The notes beneath the pieces are model-generated. The model saw only the letters and a program-made list of their open reading frames with translations. It was not told where the DNA came from and ran no database searches. A DNA stretch of 46,512 bases from Parcubacteria group bacterium. GTDB taxonomy: Bacteria; Patescibacteriota; Minisyncoccia; Phycocordibacterales; Phycocordibacteraceae. Made by a program: the position numbers and the translations under genes. Where the stretch lies: positions 1-46,512 of the forward strand of contig JAQBQV010000005.1 in the NCBI GenBank assembly GCA_028286825.1, given 5' to 3'. Positions within the stretch are counted from its first letter, which is position 1, and each line of letters opens with the position of its first letter. Positions 37,973 to 46,512 of the stretch are shown one piece after another.

Positions 37973-40633
37973 ATGAAAAAGACTACGGCGAAGGAAGAAC
38001 ATAAGCACAAGCACGGGAGCGACTGGCTCCGCGTGAAGGGTGCTCGCACCCACAACCTCAAGAATATTGATGTCGAGATGCCACGTGGCGCAATGACAGT
38101 GATCACTGGTCTTTCGGGGAGCGGGAAGTCTTCACTAGCGTTTGATACGATCTTTGCCGAAGGGCAGCGCCGCTACGTCGAAAGTCTCTCGGCCTATGCA
38201 CGCCAATTTCTCAATCAAATGGCGAAGCCGGACGTCGACGAGATCACGGGCCTCTCTCCAGCCATTTCAATAGATCAAAAGAGTCGCTCTAATAACCCTC
38301 GCTCGACGGTAGCTACCGTAACAGAGATTTACGACTATATGCGTGTGCTTTATGCGCGCGCCGGCCAACCGTATTGTATTCACCACGATGTACCCATCGT
38401 CCGCCTTTCGAAGGAGGAGATGATAAAAATGGTTTTTAATCGTGTCGAAGCAAAGCGTAAAGGTCTTCCAGTCGCTGCAGACGGCAGCAGTCACGTTATG
38501 GGCGTTGCTGTTGATAAAACAGCGGTGACAATTTATGCGCCTGTCGTTGTCGGCCGCAAAGGCGAGTACTACCAGCTTCTCTACGACCTTCTTGGGAAAG
38601 GATATGAACGAGTAGTGATTGATGGTAAGCCACACTCCTTGAGAGAGAAGATTGCGCTTGATCGCAACAAGCAACACTCGATCGACGCCGTTGTCGACTC
38701 TATTTTTGTATCTGAGTTTGCACGCACCACGGCAGGAGCACGCGAGCGCCTTTCTGAAGCTCTCGAGCTAGCACTGAAAGAAGCTGATGGATTGGTTAAA
38801 ATCCAGCACGCTGACGGGACCACCGAGACGCTGTCATCAAAGTTTATCTGTCCTGAAGACGGTGCGTCTTTCCCTGAAGTTGAGCCGCGCCTTTTCTCCT
38901 TCAACTCGCCCTATGGCGCATGTCCTGAGTGTCACGGGCTCGGCACGGAGTCGCTTTTTTCTACAAAAGTGTGTCCCGTGTGTGAAGGGAAGCGTCTACG
39001 TCCAGAGGCGCTCCGCGTTTTCCTGAAGAGTAAAAAGGATAAGACGCTTGGCAAAAGTGTTGTTGACTTCACGAGCATGTCGATCGCCGAAGCAAAGGAC
39101 TTTGTCGACTCGATTGAACTATCTGAAATGAAGAAGGATATCGCAGCGCCGATCCTTCGCGAGATCGACAGTCGCCTCACCTTTATGCTGAATGTCGGTC
39201 TTGACTACCTTACGCTTAATCGCTCGGCGGCCACTCTCTCTGGTGGCGAGGCACAGCGCATCCGCTTAGCGTCGCAGCTCGGGAGCGGGCTCACGGGCGC
39301 TCTCTATGTGCTTGATGAGCCGACAATTGGTCTCCATCAGCGCGACAACGATCGACTGATTAAAACTCTTTTAGTACTTAAAGACTTAGGCAACACTATT
39401 GTCGTTGTTGAACACGATGAAGACACGATCTACTCAGCTGACTATCTCATCGACATTGGGCCTGGTGCAGGAGTGCATGGTGGGCAAGTCGTGGTGTCGG
39501 GCTGGCTCGACGATCTCTTAACCGCTAAGAAAAATGAGAGCGGGTCATTAACGCTTTCGTACTTGCGACAAGAGACGGAACTTCCAGTTCCTGAGAAACG
39601 TCGCGAGAGCGAAAAGGGATCGATCAAGATCCGCGGAGCAACGCTGCATAACCTCAAGAATCAGAACGTTGACGTTCCTCTCGGCAAGCTGGTGTGCATC
39701 ACTGGAGTCTCGGGAAGCGGTAAGTCCACCTTTTTGTATGACATTCTTCATAAGAACTTGGAGAAGCGTTTTGCGCGCCGCGAGAGTAAGCTTGAGCACG
39801 TTGCCTCTATGACCGGCACCGAGTACGTCGGTCGTGGCATTCTTATCGACCAGTCTCCGATCGGGCGCACACCGCGCAGTAATCCCGCTACCTACACCGG
39901 CGCCTTCACGCATATTCGTGATCTTTTTGCGGCAACGAGCGAGTCTCGCGCACGAGGCTGGAAGCCAGGACGGTTCTCCTTTAACGTTCCGGGTGGTCGT
40001 TGTGAGGCTTGTCAGGGAAATGGAATGATTGCTGTTGAGATGCACTTCCTTCCAACGGTCTATGTGACCTGCGACATCTGTATGGGCAAGCGTTTTATGA
40101 AAGAGACGCTCGAAGTCACCTTCCGAAATAAAAGCATCTACGAAGTGCTTCAAATGACCGTCGAAGAAGCAGAAAAATTCTTCGAAGACATTCCAGCGAT
40201 TAGCGAGCGACTCATGAGTCTCAACTCGACTGGTCTTCAATATCTTACGCTCGGCCAGAGCGCGACTACGCTTTCTGGCGGCGAAGCGCAGCGTGTGAAG
40301 ATCGCGAGTGAACTCTACCGATCGCAGACCATGAAGACGATCTATCTCCTTGATGAGCCAACCGTTGGCCTCCACTACGAAGATGTTAAGAAACTAATTG
40401 AGATCCTCCAGGAGCTCGTCGTACGCGGCAACACGGTTGTGGTGATTGAGCACAACCTGGACGTAATAAAAAGTGCTGACTACCTGATCGACTTTGGCCC
40501 CGAGGGAGGTACAGGCGGCGGTAAGGTAGTCGCGAAAGGTACTCCTGAACAAGTTGCTGACACCAAGGGCTCTCACACAGGCGAATACCTTGCTAAAATG
40601 CTGTACCGCAATGCAAAGAAGCGAACTAGCTAA
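37973..40633 (+). CDS. uvrA: Excinuclease ABC subunit A, compact form
   Basis: An 886-residue ABC-type DNA damage sensor. First Walker [14 protein letters not shown] (about 46-58), second [13 protein letters not shown] (about 580-592), two signature motifs ([15 protein letters not shown] and [15 protein letters not shown]), and the zinc fingers: CPEDG...ACPEC (about 292 on), [10 protein letters not shown], and [21 protein letters not shown]. Shorter than the usual 930-950 residues because little sequence lies between ACPECHGLG and [10 protein letters not shown], a region that is about 100 residues longer in E. coli UvrA. The first finger reads CPED, so its second ligand differs from Cys. TATAAT is well upstream (about 37935). 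The 3' end overlaps uvrC by 23 bp. Confidence 0.97.
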   Translation: MKKTTAKEEHKHKHGSDWLRVKGARTHNLKNIDVEMPRGAMTVITGLSGSGKSSLAFDTIFAEGQRRYVESLSAYARQFLNQMAKPDVDEITGLSPAISIDQKSRSNNPRSTVATVTEIYDYMRVLYARAGQPYCIHHDVPIVRLSKEEMIKMVFNRVEAKRKGLPVAADGSSHVMGVAVDKTAVTIYAPVVVGRKGEYYQLLYDLLGKGYERVVIDGKPHSLREKIALDRNKQHSIDAVVDSIFVSEFARTTAGARERLSEALELALKEADGLVKIQHADGTTETLSSKFICPEDGASFPEVEPRLFSFNSPYGACPECHGLGTESLFSTKVCPVCEGKRLRPEALRVFLKSKKDKTLGKSVVDFTSMSIAEAKDFVDSIELSEMKKDIAAPILREIDSRLTFMLNVGLDYLTLNRSAATLSGGEAQRIRLASQLGSGLTGALYVLDEPTIGLHQRDNDRLIKTLLVLKDLGNTIVVVEHDEDTIYSADYLIDIGPGAGVHGGQVVVSGWLDDLLTAKKNESGSLTLSYLRQETELPVPEKRRESEKGSIKIRGATLHNLKNQNVDVPLGKLVCITGVSGSGKSTFLYDILHKNLEKRFARRESKLEHVASMTGTEYVGRGILIDQSPIGRTPRSNPATYTGAFTHIRDLFAATSESRARGWKPGRFSFNVPGGRCEACQGNGMIAVEMHFLPTVYVTCDICMGKRFMKETLEVTFRNKSIYEVLQMTVEEAEKFFEDIPAISERLMSLNSTGLQYLTLGQSATTLSGGEAQRVKIASELYRSQTMKTIYLLDEPTVGLHYEDVKKLIEILQELVVRGNTVVVIEHNLDVIKSADYLIDFGPEGGTGGGKVVAKGTPEQVADTKGSHTGEYLAKMLYRNAKKRTS

Positions 40634-41858
40634 ATTCGAGCTGCCGGATTGTCCGGGCGTGTACCTGTTTAAGCAGGGGAGAAAGGTGCTGTATGTGGGT
40701 AAGGCGACGAGCTTGCGCGATCGCGTGCGCTCTTACTTCGACGACGACCTTATCGCGACGCGCGGGCCGCGGGTCGTCGATATGGTCACGAAGGCTGACC
40801 GGGTTGCATATGAGACGACCCCAACGGTGCTTGAAGCCCTCGTGCGTGAGGCAGCACTCATTCGAGAGTACCGGCCAAGTGGAAATAGCGAAGGGAAAGA
40901 CGACAAAACATTTCTCTACGCGCTCATTACCGATGAAGAGATCCCGCGAGTTCTCGCCGTCCGTGGGAAGGACATCGACTTTAAAACCAAAACGACCAAC
41001 GTAGGTTTCAAATTCAAAGGAGCTCATGGACCATTCCCTTCGGGTGCTCAGCTGAGAGAAGGGCTACGGCTCATTCGTCGTATCTTTCCCTTTTACGACA
41101 CACCAAAACCTGTTGGAGCAAAGAGTAAGCATCAGGTGGCGAGAATCGAGTTTAATACTCAGATAAATCAATACCCGCGAGACTTTAACCCAAAGGGCTA
41201 TAAGCGCACCATCAAGCACGTTGAGCTCTTCTTAAGTGGGCGCGTTAATGAGCTACGCCGCACACTCGAAAAGGAAATGCGCGAACTGGCCAAAGAAGAG
41301 TGCTTTGAAGAGGCTGCCGAGACCCGTCGACAACTCTTCTCTCTCGATCACATTCAAGATGTGTCACTCATTAAAGATGAGAACCTCGAGGAAGCGCGTG
41401 AGAAGCTCGGAGGTGAGCGTATCGAGGCGTATGATACGGCGCATTTGGCTGGTACGAATGCGATTGGTGTCATGACGGTCATACAGGACGGTATGCCTGT
41501 TAAGAAGGAGTACCGAACATTTAATATAAGAGGAGTTAAGAAAAACGATGATATTGCGTCACTGAAGGAGCTCCTCACCCGGCGCTTTAGTCACCCGGAA
41601 TGGGCGTACCCAAAAGTGATAGTGATAGACGGTGGGACTACGCATAAAAAGGCCGCGGAAGGCGCACTTGCTGAAATGGGGGTTGGCATCCCAGTCGCGG
41701 CTGTCGTTAAAGACGAGCGGCACCGCCCTCGCGAAGTCTTAGGCGGCAAACGGGCCGGTATTACAGACGCTGATGCGGTACTTGCAAACAGTGAAGCACA
41801 TCGCTTCTCGCTCTCACGCCACCGTCTAGCCCGCTCACGTAACTTACGCGTAAAATAA
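40611..41858 (+). CDS. uvrC: Excinuclease ABC subunit C, short form
   Basis: A 415-residue UvrC. N-terminal GIY-YIG nuclease (CPGVYLFKQGRKVLYVGKATSLRDRVRSYF, in pieces: GVYLF at 14-18 and YVGKA near 26-30), UVR motif (LAKEECFEEAAETRRQLFSL near 222-241) for UvrB contact, and the RNase H-like 5' nuclease (AYDTAHLAGTNAIG, VIVIDGGTTHKKAA, EAHRFSLSRHR). It ends at SRNLRVK; the tandem helix-hairpin-helix of typical UvrC (about 600 residues) is missing. Start 40611 lies inside the uvrA end, so the two are coupled. Confidence 0.94.
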   Translation: MQRSELAKFELPDCPGVYLFKQGRKVLYVGKATSLRDRVRSYFDDDLIATRGPRVVDMVTKADRVAYETTPTVLEALVREAALIREYRPSGNSEGKDDKTFLYALITDEEIPRVLAVRGKDIDFKTKTTNVGFKFKGAHGPFPSGAQLREGLRLIRRIFPFYDTPKPVGAKSKHQVARIEFNTQINQYPRDFNPKGYKRTIKHVELFLSGRVNELRRTLEKEMRELAKEECFEEAAETRRQLFSLDHIQDVSLIKDENLEEAREKLGGERIEAYDTAHLAGTNAIGVMTVIQDGMPVKKEYRTFNIRGVKKNDDIASLKELLTRRFSHPEWAYPKVIVIDGGTTHKKAAEGALAEMGVGIPVAAVVKDERHRPREVLGGKRAGITDADAVLANSEAHRFSLSRHRLARSRNLRVK

Positions 41859-41876
41859 ATTGTTATACTCTACTAC

Positions 41877-42836
41877 ATGCAGACTGTAGTTGGAGTATTA
41901 CGTGGAGGCCCAAGTCGCGAACACGAAGTGTCGCTCAAGACGGGCGCTGCTATACTCGCGAACCTACCCGAGGATAAGTATCTCGCTCGAGATATCTATA
42001 TCGACAAGCAAGGGCAATGGCATGATCGCGGTCGGGCGACTACTCCTGACAAAATTCTTCGACAGATCGATGTGGCCTTTCTAGGGCTCCATGGCGAATA
42101 CGGGGAGGATGGGGAAGTGCAGAAGCTCCTTGAGCGCTTTGGCGTTCCCTACACCGGCTCAGACTCCTTTGGTTCATATCTCGCAATGCACAAGATCATG
42201 AGTAAGCACAAGGCCGAGGAGGTCGGACTTCTCACACCAAAGTTCCACTATATCGAACGTGCGAGCGATGCTGAGGCGATCGCTCGAGAAGTGGTACAGC
42301 ATTTCCGTCAGCCAGTAGTAGTGAAGCCCGTTGCTTGGGGTTCGTCTGTTGGCGTATCGATAGTGGGCGGCTACGCGCCAGTTTTGGCAGCGATTCAGCA
42401 CCTTTTTAATGAAGGGTCACCCACCGTCGTCGTTGAGGAATTTATTAAGGGTCAAGAGGCAACAGCAGGGGTAGTAGAAGGTTTGCGAGGCGAGCAACTA
42501 TATACACTCCCACCCATTGAGATCATTCCCCCTACCGGCGACTTCTTTTCATACAATTCAAAGTATTCTGGCGAGACTCGCGAGATCTGCCCCGGCAACT
42601 TTACTCGAGTCGAGAGCGAAGAGCTCCAACGACTCTCTAAGGTAATGCATCGGGCTCTAGGATTACGCCACTATTCGCGAAGCGACTTTATTGTCACGCC
42701 AAAAGGCATTTACTATCTTGAGACCAATACGCTCCCCGGCCTCACGGCAGAGTCACTCCTCCCGAAGTCCCTTGCATCAGTCGGGGTCGCGTTTCCCGAT
42801 TTCCTGGCGCATCTCATTGGCCTTGCGCGTACATGA
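41877..42836 (+). CDS. ddl: D-alanine--D-alanine ligase
   Basis: A 319-residue ATP-grasp enzyme that joins two D-Ala for peptidoglycan precursors. Visible: GGPSREHEVSLKTG (10-23, N-terminal substrate site), FLGLHGEYGEDGEVQ (about 68-82), YTGSDSFGSYLAMHKI (about 91-106), VVKPVAWGSSVGVSI (about 145-159), FIKGQEATAGV, and the metal and oxyanion end YLETNTLPGLTAESLLPKS (about 282-300). Typical length. TATACT is 7 nt before the ATG. Confidence 0.97.
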   Translation: MQTVVGVLRGGPSREHEVSLKTGAAILANLPEDKYLARDIYIDKQGQWHDRGRATTPDKILRQIDVAFLGLHGEYGEDGEVQKLLERFGVPYTGSDSFGSYLAMHKIMSKHKAEEVGLLTPKFHYIERASDAEAIAREVVQHFRQPVVVKPVAWGSSVGVSIVGGYAPVLAAIQHLFNEGSPTVVVEEFIKGQEATAGVVEGLRGEQLYTLPPIEIIPPTGDFFSYNSKYSGETREICPGNFTRVESEELQRLSKVMHRALGLRHYSRSDFIVTPKGIYYLETNTLPGLTAESLLPKSLASVGVAFPDFLAHLIGLART

Positions 42837-42861
42837 ACTGAGATGATAAGGTAGTAATAAT

Positions 42862-42934
42862 GGGCCGTTAGCTCAGTTGGTAGAGCACCTCATTTGCAAT
42901 GAGGGGGTCGCAGGTTCAAATCCTGTACGGTCCA
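42862..42934 (+). tRNA. tRNA-Ala (anticodon TGC)
   Basis: A 73-nt cloverleaf: acceptor GGGCCGT/ACGGTCC (with the G3-U70 pair that identifies tRNA-Ala), D arm GCTC...GAGC, anticodon stem CCTCA/TGAGG with loop TTTGCAA giving TGC, T arm CAGG TTCAAAT CCTG. CCA is not encoded (A73 then CAAATT). Confidence 0.97.
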
Positions 42935-42983
42935 CAAATTGAATTGGAGAGCCCCGGAAGGGGCTTTTCAATTTGTGGACCGT
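42927..42983 (+). repeat. Inverted repeat that includes the tRNA-Ala 3' end and a terminator hairpin
   Basis: A perfect 17-bp inverted repeat (42927-42943 with 42967-42983) starts in the tRNA acceptor strand ACGGTCC. Inside it lies a hairpin AGCCCC/GGGGCT plus TTTT that could end tRNA transcription. The inverted tRNA copy resumes at 43009-43019 (complement of 42915-42925), the two parts being separated by an inserted palindrome at 42986-43006. Confidence 0.85.
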
Positions 42984-42985
42984 AA

Positions 42986-43006
42986 GCAGAGTGCGGGGCA
43001 CTCTGC
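42986..43006 (+). repeat. Small palindrome inserted in the inverted tRNA copy
   Basis: GCAGAGTGC, GGG, GCACTCTGC: a perfect 9-bp inverted repeat with a 3-nt loop. It interrupts the inverted copy of the tRNA-Ala 3' part between the acceptor-derived and the T-arm-derived pieces. Confidence 0.75.
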
Positions 43007-43107
43007 GGCAGGATTTGAAGGACGGAACAAGTCGAGCCAGCAGGTGAGACAGTGAGGCAGGGTAGCGGAAATTCATGAGCGACGGCGAACGAATTATCCG
43101 TGACCAG

Positions 43108-43124
43108 ATCCTGTACGGTCCACA
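43108..43124 (+). repeat. Direct repeat of the tRNA-Ala 3' end (att-like site)
   Basis: ATCCTGTACGGTCCACA at 42920-42936 is repeated exactly here. A duplicated tRNA 3' end is the usual scar of site-specific integration into a tRNA gene; the true far junction of the island is probably beyond this window. Confidence 0.75.
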
Positions 43125-43177
43125 CTTGTTCACAAAGTCAAGGTTTCCGTCATTCCGTATTGGTGCGCTTAGGTTTC

Positions 43178-43190
43178 GGGAGGTTCTAAT
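43178..43190 (+). repeat. Flanking 13-mer, left copy
   Basis: GGGAGGTTCTAAT, repeated at 46309-46321; a partial copy (AGGTTCTAATCT) is at 46202-46213. The copies bracket the SIR2-HerA pair. Confidence 0.6.
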
Positions 43191-43241
43191 CTTAAAGAAA
43201 CGGAAGTTGAAAAAGAGGCTTAAATGTTTCATAATTCAACT

Positions 43242-44297
43242 ATGCTCAACCAGTCTTCTCTAATAAGAGAAATACGAAAAACAATAGACAGCGCGAATAT
43301 CAACTTCTTGGTTGGAGCCGGTCTTTCTAGGCCTTTTCTTGATGTACTCAATGATATTGAAGTATTTCTCAGTGATGATTCAAAAACACCGGAAGAAATA
43401 AGAAATAAAAAGAAGGAGTACTTCAACAAGGTGATGCTTGGGAATCTAAAAATAAGAGACGCTATCTTAGATTCTAGTAAAGATGAGGTTTTGGCTGACT
43501 ATAAGAATTTCTACAAAATTATTAATAATCTTGTTCTAAGGAGAGAGAATTCCATTCTAACTAAGCAGGTGAATGTATTTACAACAAATATAGATATTTT
43601 TTCAGAAAAAGCTTTGGAGGAGACGGGTTTAGAATTTAATGATGGATTTAATGGACGTTTTAACCCGACATTTAATTTAGGAAACTTCAAGAAGTCATAC
43701 TTCATGAAGAGCCTGCATTACGAAAATACTTCTGAAATACCTGTCTTTAATATACTTAAAATTCATGGCTCGCTGACCTGGAGATACGAGAAGGTTGGTA
43801 ATGATGATCTAATTCTCCTTGATAGGGATTTGGAGAATACAAGAAACATAGAAGCTAAGAAAGATACCCCAGATTTCGACGACTGTTATAAGAAACTTAC
43901 AGTCATCAATCCAACTAAGGATAAATTTGAGCACACACTCCTTCGTCAGTATTTTTATGACCTTTTGAGAATTTATTCAAATGAACTAGAGAAAGAGAAT
44001 AGCGTACTTTTTGTAATGGGTTTTTCCTTCGCAGATGCTCACATCAGGGACATGACAGAAAGAGTTGCTGCCTCAAATCCTACTCTCAAGATATATATAT
44101 TTTCGCATGGTGAGATGACCCCTCTTTATAGGAAATTGAAAGATGACGCTAAGAATAAAAACATTGAAATTTTAATTCCTGAGGAAGGTAAAAATTACAA
44201 TCTCAAGACACTGAACACTGAGATTTTCGAAGAGATTATCCACTTTGACGAGGGCGTTGAAGAAACTCCTGTAGTTGAGCAAGGAGATGAAAAATAA
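43242..44297 (+). CDS. SIR2-domain defence effector (partner of HerA)
   Basis: A 351-residue protein with the SIR2 NAD-binding and catalytic elements: NFLVGAGLSRPF (about 22-33, GAGxS), VFTTNIDIFSEKALEETG (about 107-124, TTNxD), LKIHGSLTW (catalytic His about 168) and VMGFSFADAHIRD (about 257-269). SIR2 domains in anti-phage systems cleave NAD+ once activated; pairing with a HerA ATPase is a described defence class. ATG 43242 is chosen since CATAAT lies 6 nt upstream; ATG 43224 would add six residues. Very AT-rich, unlike ddl. Its end overlaps herA. Confidence 0.85.
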   Translation: MLNQSSLIREIRKTIDSANINFLVGAGLSRPFLDVLNDIEVFLSDDSKTPEEIRNKKKEYFNKVMLGNLKIRDAILDSSKDEVLADYKNFYKIINNLVLRRENSILTKQVNVFTTNIDIFSEKALEETGLEFNDGFNGRFNPTFNLGNFKKSYFMKSLHYENTSEIPVFNILKIHGSLTWRYEKVGNDDLILLDRDLENTRNIEAKKDTPDFDDCYKKLTVINPTKDKFEHTLLRQYFYDLLRIYSNELEKENSVLFVMGFSFADAHIRDMTERVAASNPTLKIYIFSHGEMTPLYRKLKDDAKNKNIEILIPEEGKNYNLKTLNTEIFEEIIHFDEGVEETPVVEQGDEK

Positions 44298-46179
44298 CGC
44301 GCTTACAAGTACTTATATTATCGACAATTCGATATTTAGAATCGGAGTAGTTTTTTCTGTTGAAGGACAATCGATAAAGGTAAAGGTTGATAAAGGTAAA
44401 AATAGTTCATCCGTCCTGTATAAGGGAAGCATCATTCAAAATATTTCTGTAGGAGGGTACATAAAGATAAAAAAAGGATTCTCAGAAATGATTGGGAAGA
44501 TCGAGGGAGAATCTATATCCGAAGATAAGGAATTCTCAAGAGTAAGTTACAAGAGTAATAAAGAAAAAATAAACAGGGTACTGAACGTAAAGATTCTTGG
44601 CTTTATTGAGGAGGGTACATTTTGCCGCGGTATCAAGGAGTTACCACTAATTGATAATAAATGTTTCCTGCTAAGCAAGGAAGAATTTGAAGAGATTCAT
44701 AACTTTATTCAAAAGGGCGACGAAAGAATTGAGGTCGGGGCACTAGAATACGATGACGGCCAAAAGATTGATCTAGGAATAAACAGTCTTTTTGCTAGTC
44801 ATATTGGCATTTTTGGAAATACAGGAAGTGGCAAGTCATATACATTGGCCAAGCTATACCGGGAGCTTTTTAAAAAGTTTAAAGATAGTTCAAATTTTAA
44901 ATCGAAAGCAAAATTCTTTCTGATCGATTTCAATGGTGAATATGCGGACGATGACGTAATTATCGAAAAGAAATATAAGAATATTTATAAACTTTCAACT
45001 AGCTCTCCTAATCCTAGTGATAAATTCCCAGTTAAGAAGGAAACCCTAAGGGACGTTGGGTTTTGGTCAATCTTTTTAGAAGCAACAGAGAAAACTCAGA
45101 TACCTTTTATAAATAGAGCAATTAAGGATTCTTATATTGAATCTAAATTGAATACAGAATTAAATTTTAAAACCTTAATAAAAGATAAAATTGAGGCCGC
45201 TACTACAGTAAACGGAAAGAACATAGATAGGGCTTTAACAATCGATTTACTCTATGAGCTAGCTTCCTTTCTTGATAATGAAAGTTTGCGTCAAGCAGGA
45301 CATTATTTTAAACAAAATCTATCCGGAGGAAACGAGAATATTAGTTTTTATTTGAAAACTAACCTGGTACCACCAAACGACAAACTTTTTAGTGACAGGC
45401 CAGCCTTCAAGGAAAAAATTAGTGAGCAGATTGACCTTGTAACATTCGAAGATTTTTCAGGATTATCAGTCATTAAGAAAGTAGGGTTAAGGATTATAAT
45501 TAAGTATTACGACGAAATGATCAGAGGGTTCTCAAACCGTGAACATCTTTCACCCCTGATTAAAAGAATGGAAAAAAGAATCTTAGATTTAGAGAAAGTT
45601 ATCACTGTTCACGGAAGAGAAAGATTTGCAAAAAATCTTACGATTATTTCTCTAAAAGATGTGAATTTAGATATTAGAAAGATGCTGCCATTGCTTATTT
45701 GTAAGGAACTTTATGATACTAAAAAGGAAGCCAATAATAAGGATACATCGCTTCATATAATTATTGATGAGGCACACAATATTCTCTCAGGTAATTCTGA
45801 GAGGGAAAGTGAACAATGGAAAGACTATCGACTTGAAACCTTCGAGGAAATCATCAAGGAAGGCAGAAAATTTGCTACATTCCTTACAATTTCAAGTCAA
45901 AGACCATCCGATATCTCTCCAACGATTATTTCCCAATTACATAACTATTTTCTTCATCGGCTGATAAATAATAATGATTTGCTTGCTGTTGAAAAAACTA
46001 TTGCGTATTTAGATAAAGTTTCTGCTGATTCAATTCCTAATTTAGCAACTGGTACATGTATTTTGGCTGGTTTACTAGCTCAAATCCCAGTCGTCATGAA
46101 GGTAAATAAAATTAGTAATAAAAAGAATCAACCAGTGAGTCAGACGATAAATCTTTTAGAGAAGTGGAAGCCTGTATAG
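44287..46179 (+). CDS. HerA-type ATPase/DNA translocase of the SIR2-HerA system
   Basis: A 630-residue protein: an N-terminal HAS-barrel-like beta domain (FRIGVVFSVEGQSIKVKV onward), then the HerA/FtsK-type motor with Walker A GIFGNTGSGKSYTLAK (about 171-186), FFLIDFNGEYAD, Walker B IIIDEAHNIL (about 490-499), and ISSQRPSDISPTIISQLHNYFLHRL (about 533-557), the sensor and Arg-finger segment. HerA forms hexamers that assemble with the SIR2 subunit. The ATG 44287 overlaps the SIR2 gene by 11 bp; a TTG at 44275 would add four residues. AT-rich codon use throughout. Confidence 0.9.
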   Translation: MKNNALTSTYIIDNSIFRIGVVFSVEGQSIKVKVDKGKNSSSVLYKGSIIQNISVGGYIKIKKGFSEMIGKIEGESISEDKEFSRVSYKSNKEKINRVLNVKILGFIEEGTFCRGIKELPLIDNKCFLLSKEEFEEIHNFIQKGDERIEVGALEYDDGQKIDLGINSLFASHIGIFGNTGSGKSYTLAKLYRELFKKFKDSSNFKSKAKFFLIDFNGEYADDDVIIEKKYKNIYKLSTSSPNPSDKFPVKKETLRDVGFWSIFLEATEKTQIPFINRAIKDSYIESKLNTELNFKTLIKDKIEAATTVNGKNIDRALTIDLLYELASFLDNESLRQAGHYFKQNLSGGNENISFYLKTNLVPPNDKLFSDRPAFKEKISEQIDLVTFEDFSGLSVIKKVGLRIIIKYYDEMIRGFSNREHLSPLIKRMEKRILDLEKVITVHGRERFAKNLTIISLKDVNLDIRKMLPLLICKELYDTKKEANNKDTSLHIIIDEAHNILSGNSERESEQWKDYRLETFEEIIKEGRKFATFLTISSQRPSDISPTIISQLHNYFLHRLINNNDLLAVEKTIAYLDKVSADSIPNLATGTCILAGLLAQIPVVMKVNKISNKKNQPVSQTINLLEKWKPV

Positions 46180-46512
46180 AAAAAACGGGAGTAAGTAATA
46201 AAGGTTCTAATCTCCGAACTTCTCTAGGCTCTCAAGCTCATTCTCGTCCCTCCAGACCATCCCACGAGTCCACGAGGCGTAAGAAATGTATTGGTCTGGA
46301 TTGGATAAGGGAGGTTCTAATATTCTGCAAGAATGACCACCCGAGAAGACATTGGTGCTGAACTAAGTCTTTCGCCTTAAGAATGCTACATGCTTCAAGA
46401 GTTCCAAATTAACTAGAGAAACCTGATCATGTCCGTGTTTATTTGTGCGCTAGACACTTTGTAGCGAGTATCGCTCGTGTCGTATTTGTAACGCACCTCG
46501 TGTATCACGACG
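46180..46512 (+). other. Gene-free right end of the window with island-border repeats
   Basis: 333 bp without a supported gene. They hold the partial (46202-46213) and full (46309-46321) copies of the 13-mer that also lies before the SIR2 gene, and a small inverted repeat AGCGA-GTA-TCGCT at 46463-46475. The short frame 46324-46380 does not look coding. The region is probably island border or decayed sequence. Confidence 0.5.

Noticed and set aside
46324-46380. Short frame after herA
   Set aside because: 15-20 codons with no promoter box, Shine-Dalgarno or family resemblance.

Overview
The window looks like a chromosomal segment of a Candidate Phyla Radiation bacterium, most likely a parcubacterium. 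Supporting signs are compact versions of housekeeping proteins (DnaX without its zinc module, a 415-residue UvrC, a short UvrA), many small membrane and secreted proteins with no recognised family, and TATAAT-like boxes placed 6-8 nt upstream of ATG at about twenty genes, a pattern that predicts leaderless mRNAs. The lineage is inferred from gene style; no rRNA or ribosomal-protein marker is present.

Layout. 1-6911 is a core block: an EEP-family nuclease (cut by the window edge), dprA, a zinc-ribbon miniprotein, serS, an FtsQ-like protein, a tRNA-dihydrouridine synthase, dnaX and a matrixin-like metalloprotease. A tRNA-Gln gene (6967-7040) then marks the start of an AT-rich accessory region (about 7050-13320). 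In this region short unrelated genes (kinase-like, CYTH, FMN-binding, EEP nuclease, small membrane proteins) are separated by ten copies of one 26-27 bp repeat, all in the same orientation and usually starting within a few bases of a stop codon. The layout resembles an integron gene-cassette array, but the repeat does not look like attC and no integrase gene is in the window. Two further dispersed non-coding elements sit in and beside the array (7713-7847, 11293-11505, 15914-15989).

13524-25808 holds an ECF sigma factor with a membrane partner and an acidic secreted protein, a COG4705-type membrane protein, a 2H phosphoesterase, two tandem acidic miniproteins, secreted coiled-coil proteins, a GIY-YIG protein, a Nudix hydrolase, a DsbA-like thioredoxin, a VOC protein, a Fur-family regulator followed by a ZIP metal transporter, and a Phage_holin_4_2-type membrane protein. 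26016-33507 has DedA divergent from a VirD4/TraG-like DNA-pump ATPase, both read from one palindromic -10 box, then a 1069-residue membrane protein and an FKBP prolyl isomerase. 34312-42836 carries a tgt-like gene that lacks the zinc cysteines, the excision-repair genes uvrB, uvrA and uvrC, and ddl.

After tRNA-Ala (42862-42934) the sequence becomes AT-rich again. The tRNA 3' end is repeated both directly and in inverted form, and a two-gene SIR2-HerA anti-phage module follows, flanked by copies of a 13-bp repeat. The right end of this island lies outside the window.

The most unusual structure is the 7.7-12.8 kb repeat-delimited single-gene array downstream of tRNA-Gln. Each unit appears to carry its own promoter whose -10 box touches the start codon, so units could be moved and still be expressed. 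Whether the repeat is a recombination site or a shared regulatory element cannot be decided from this sequence alone.
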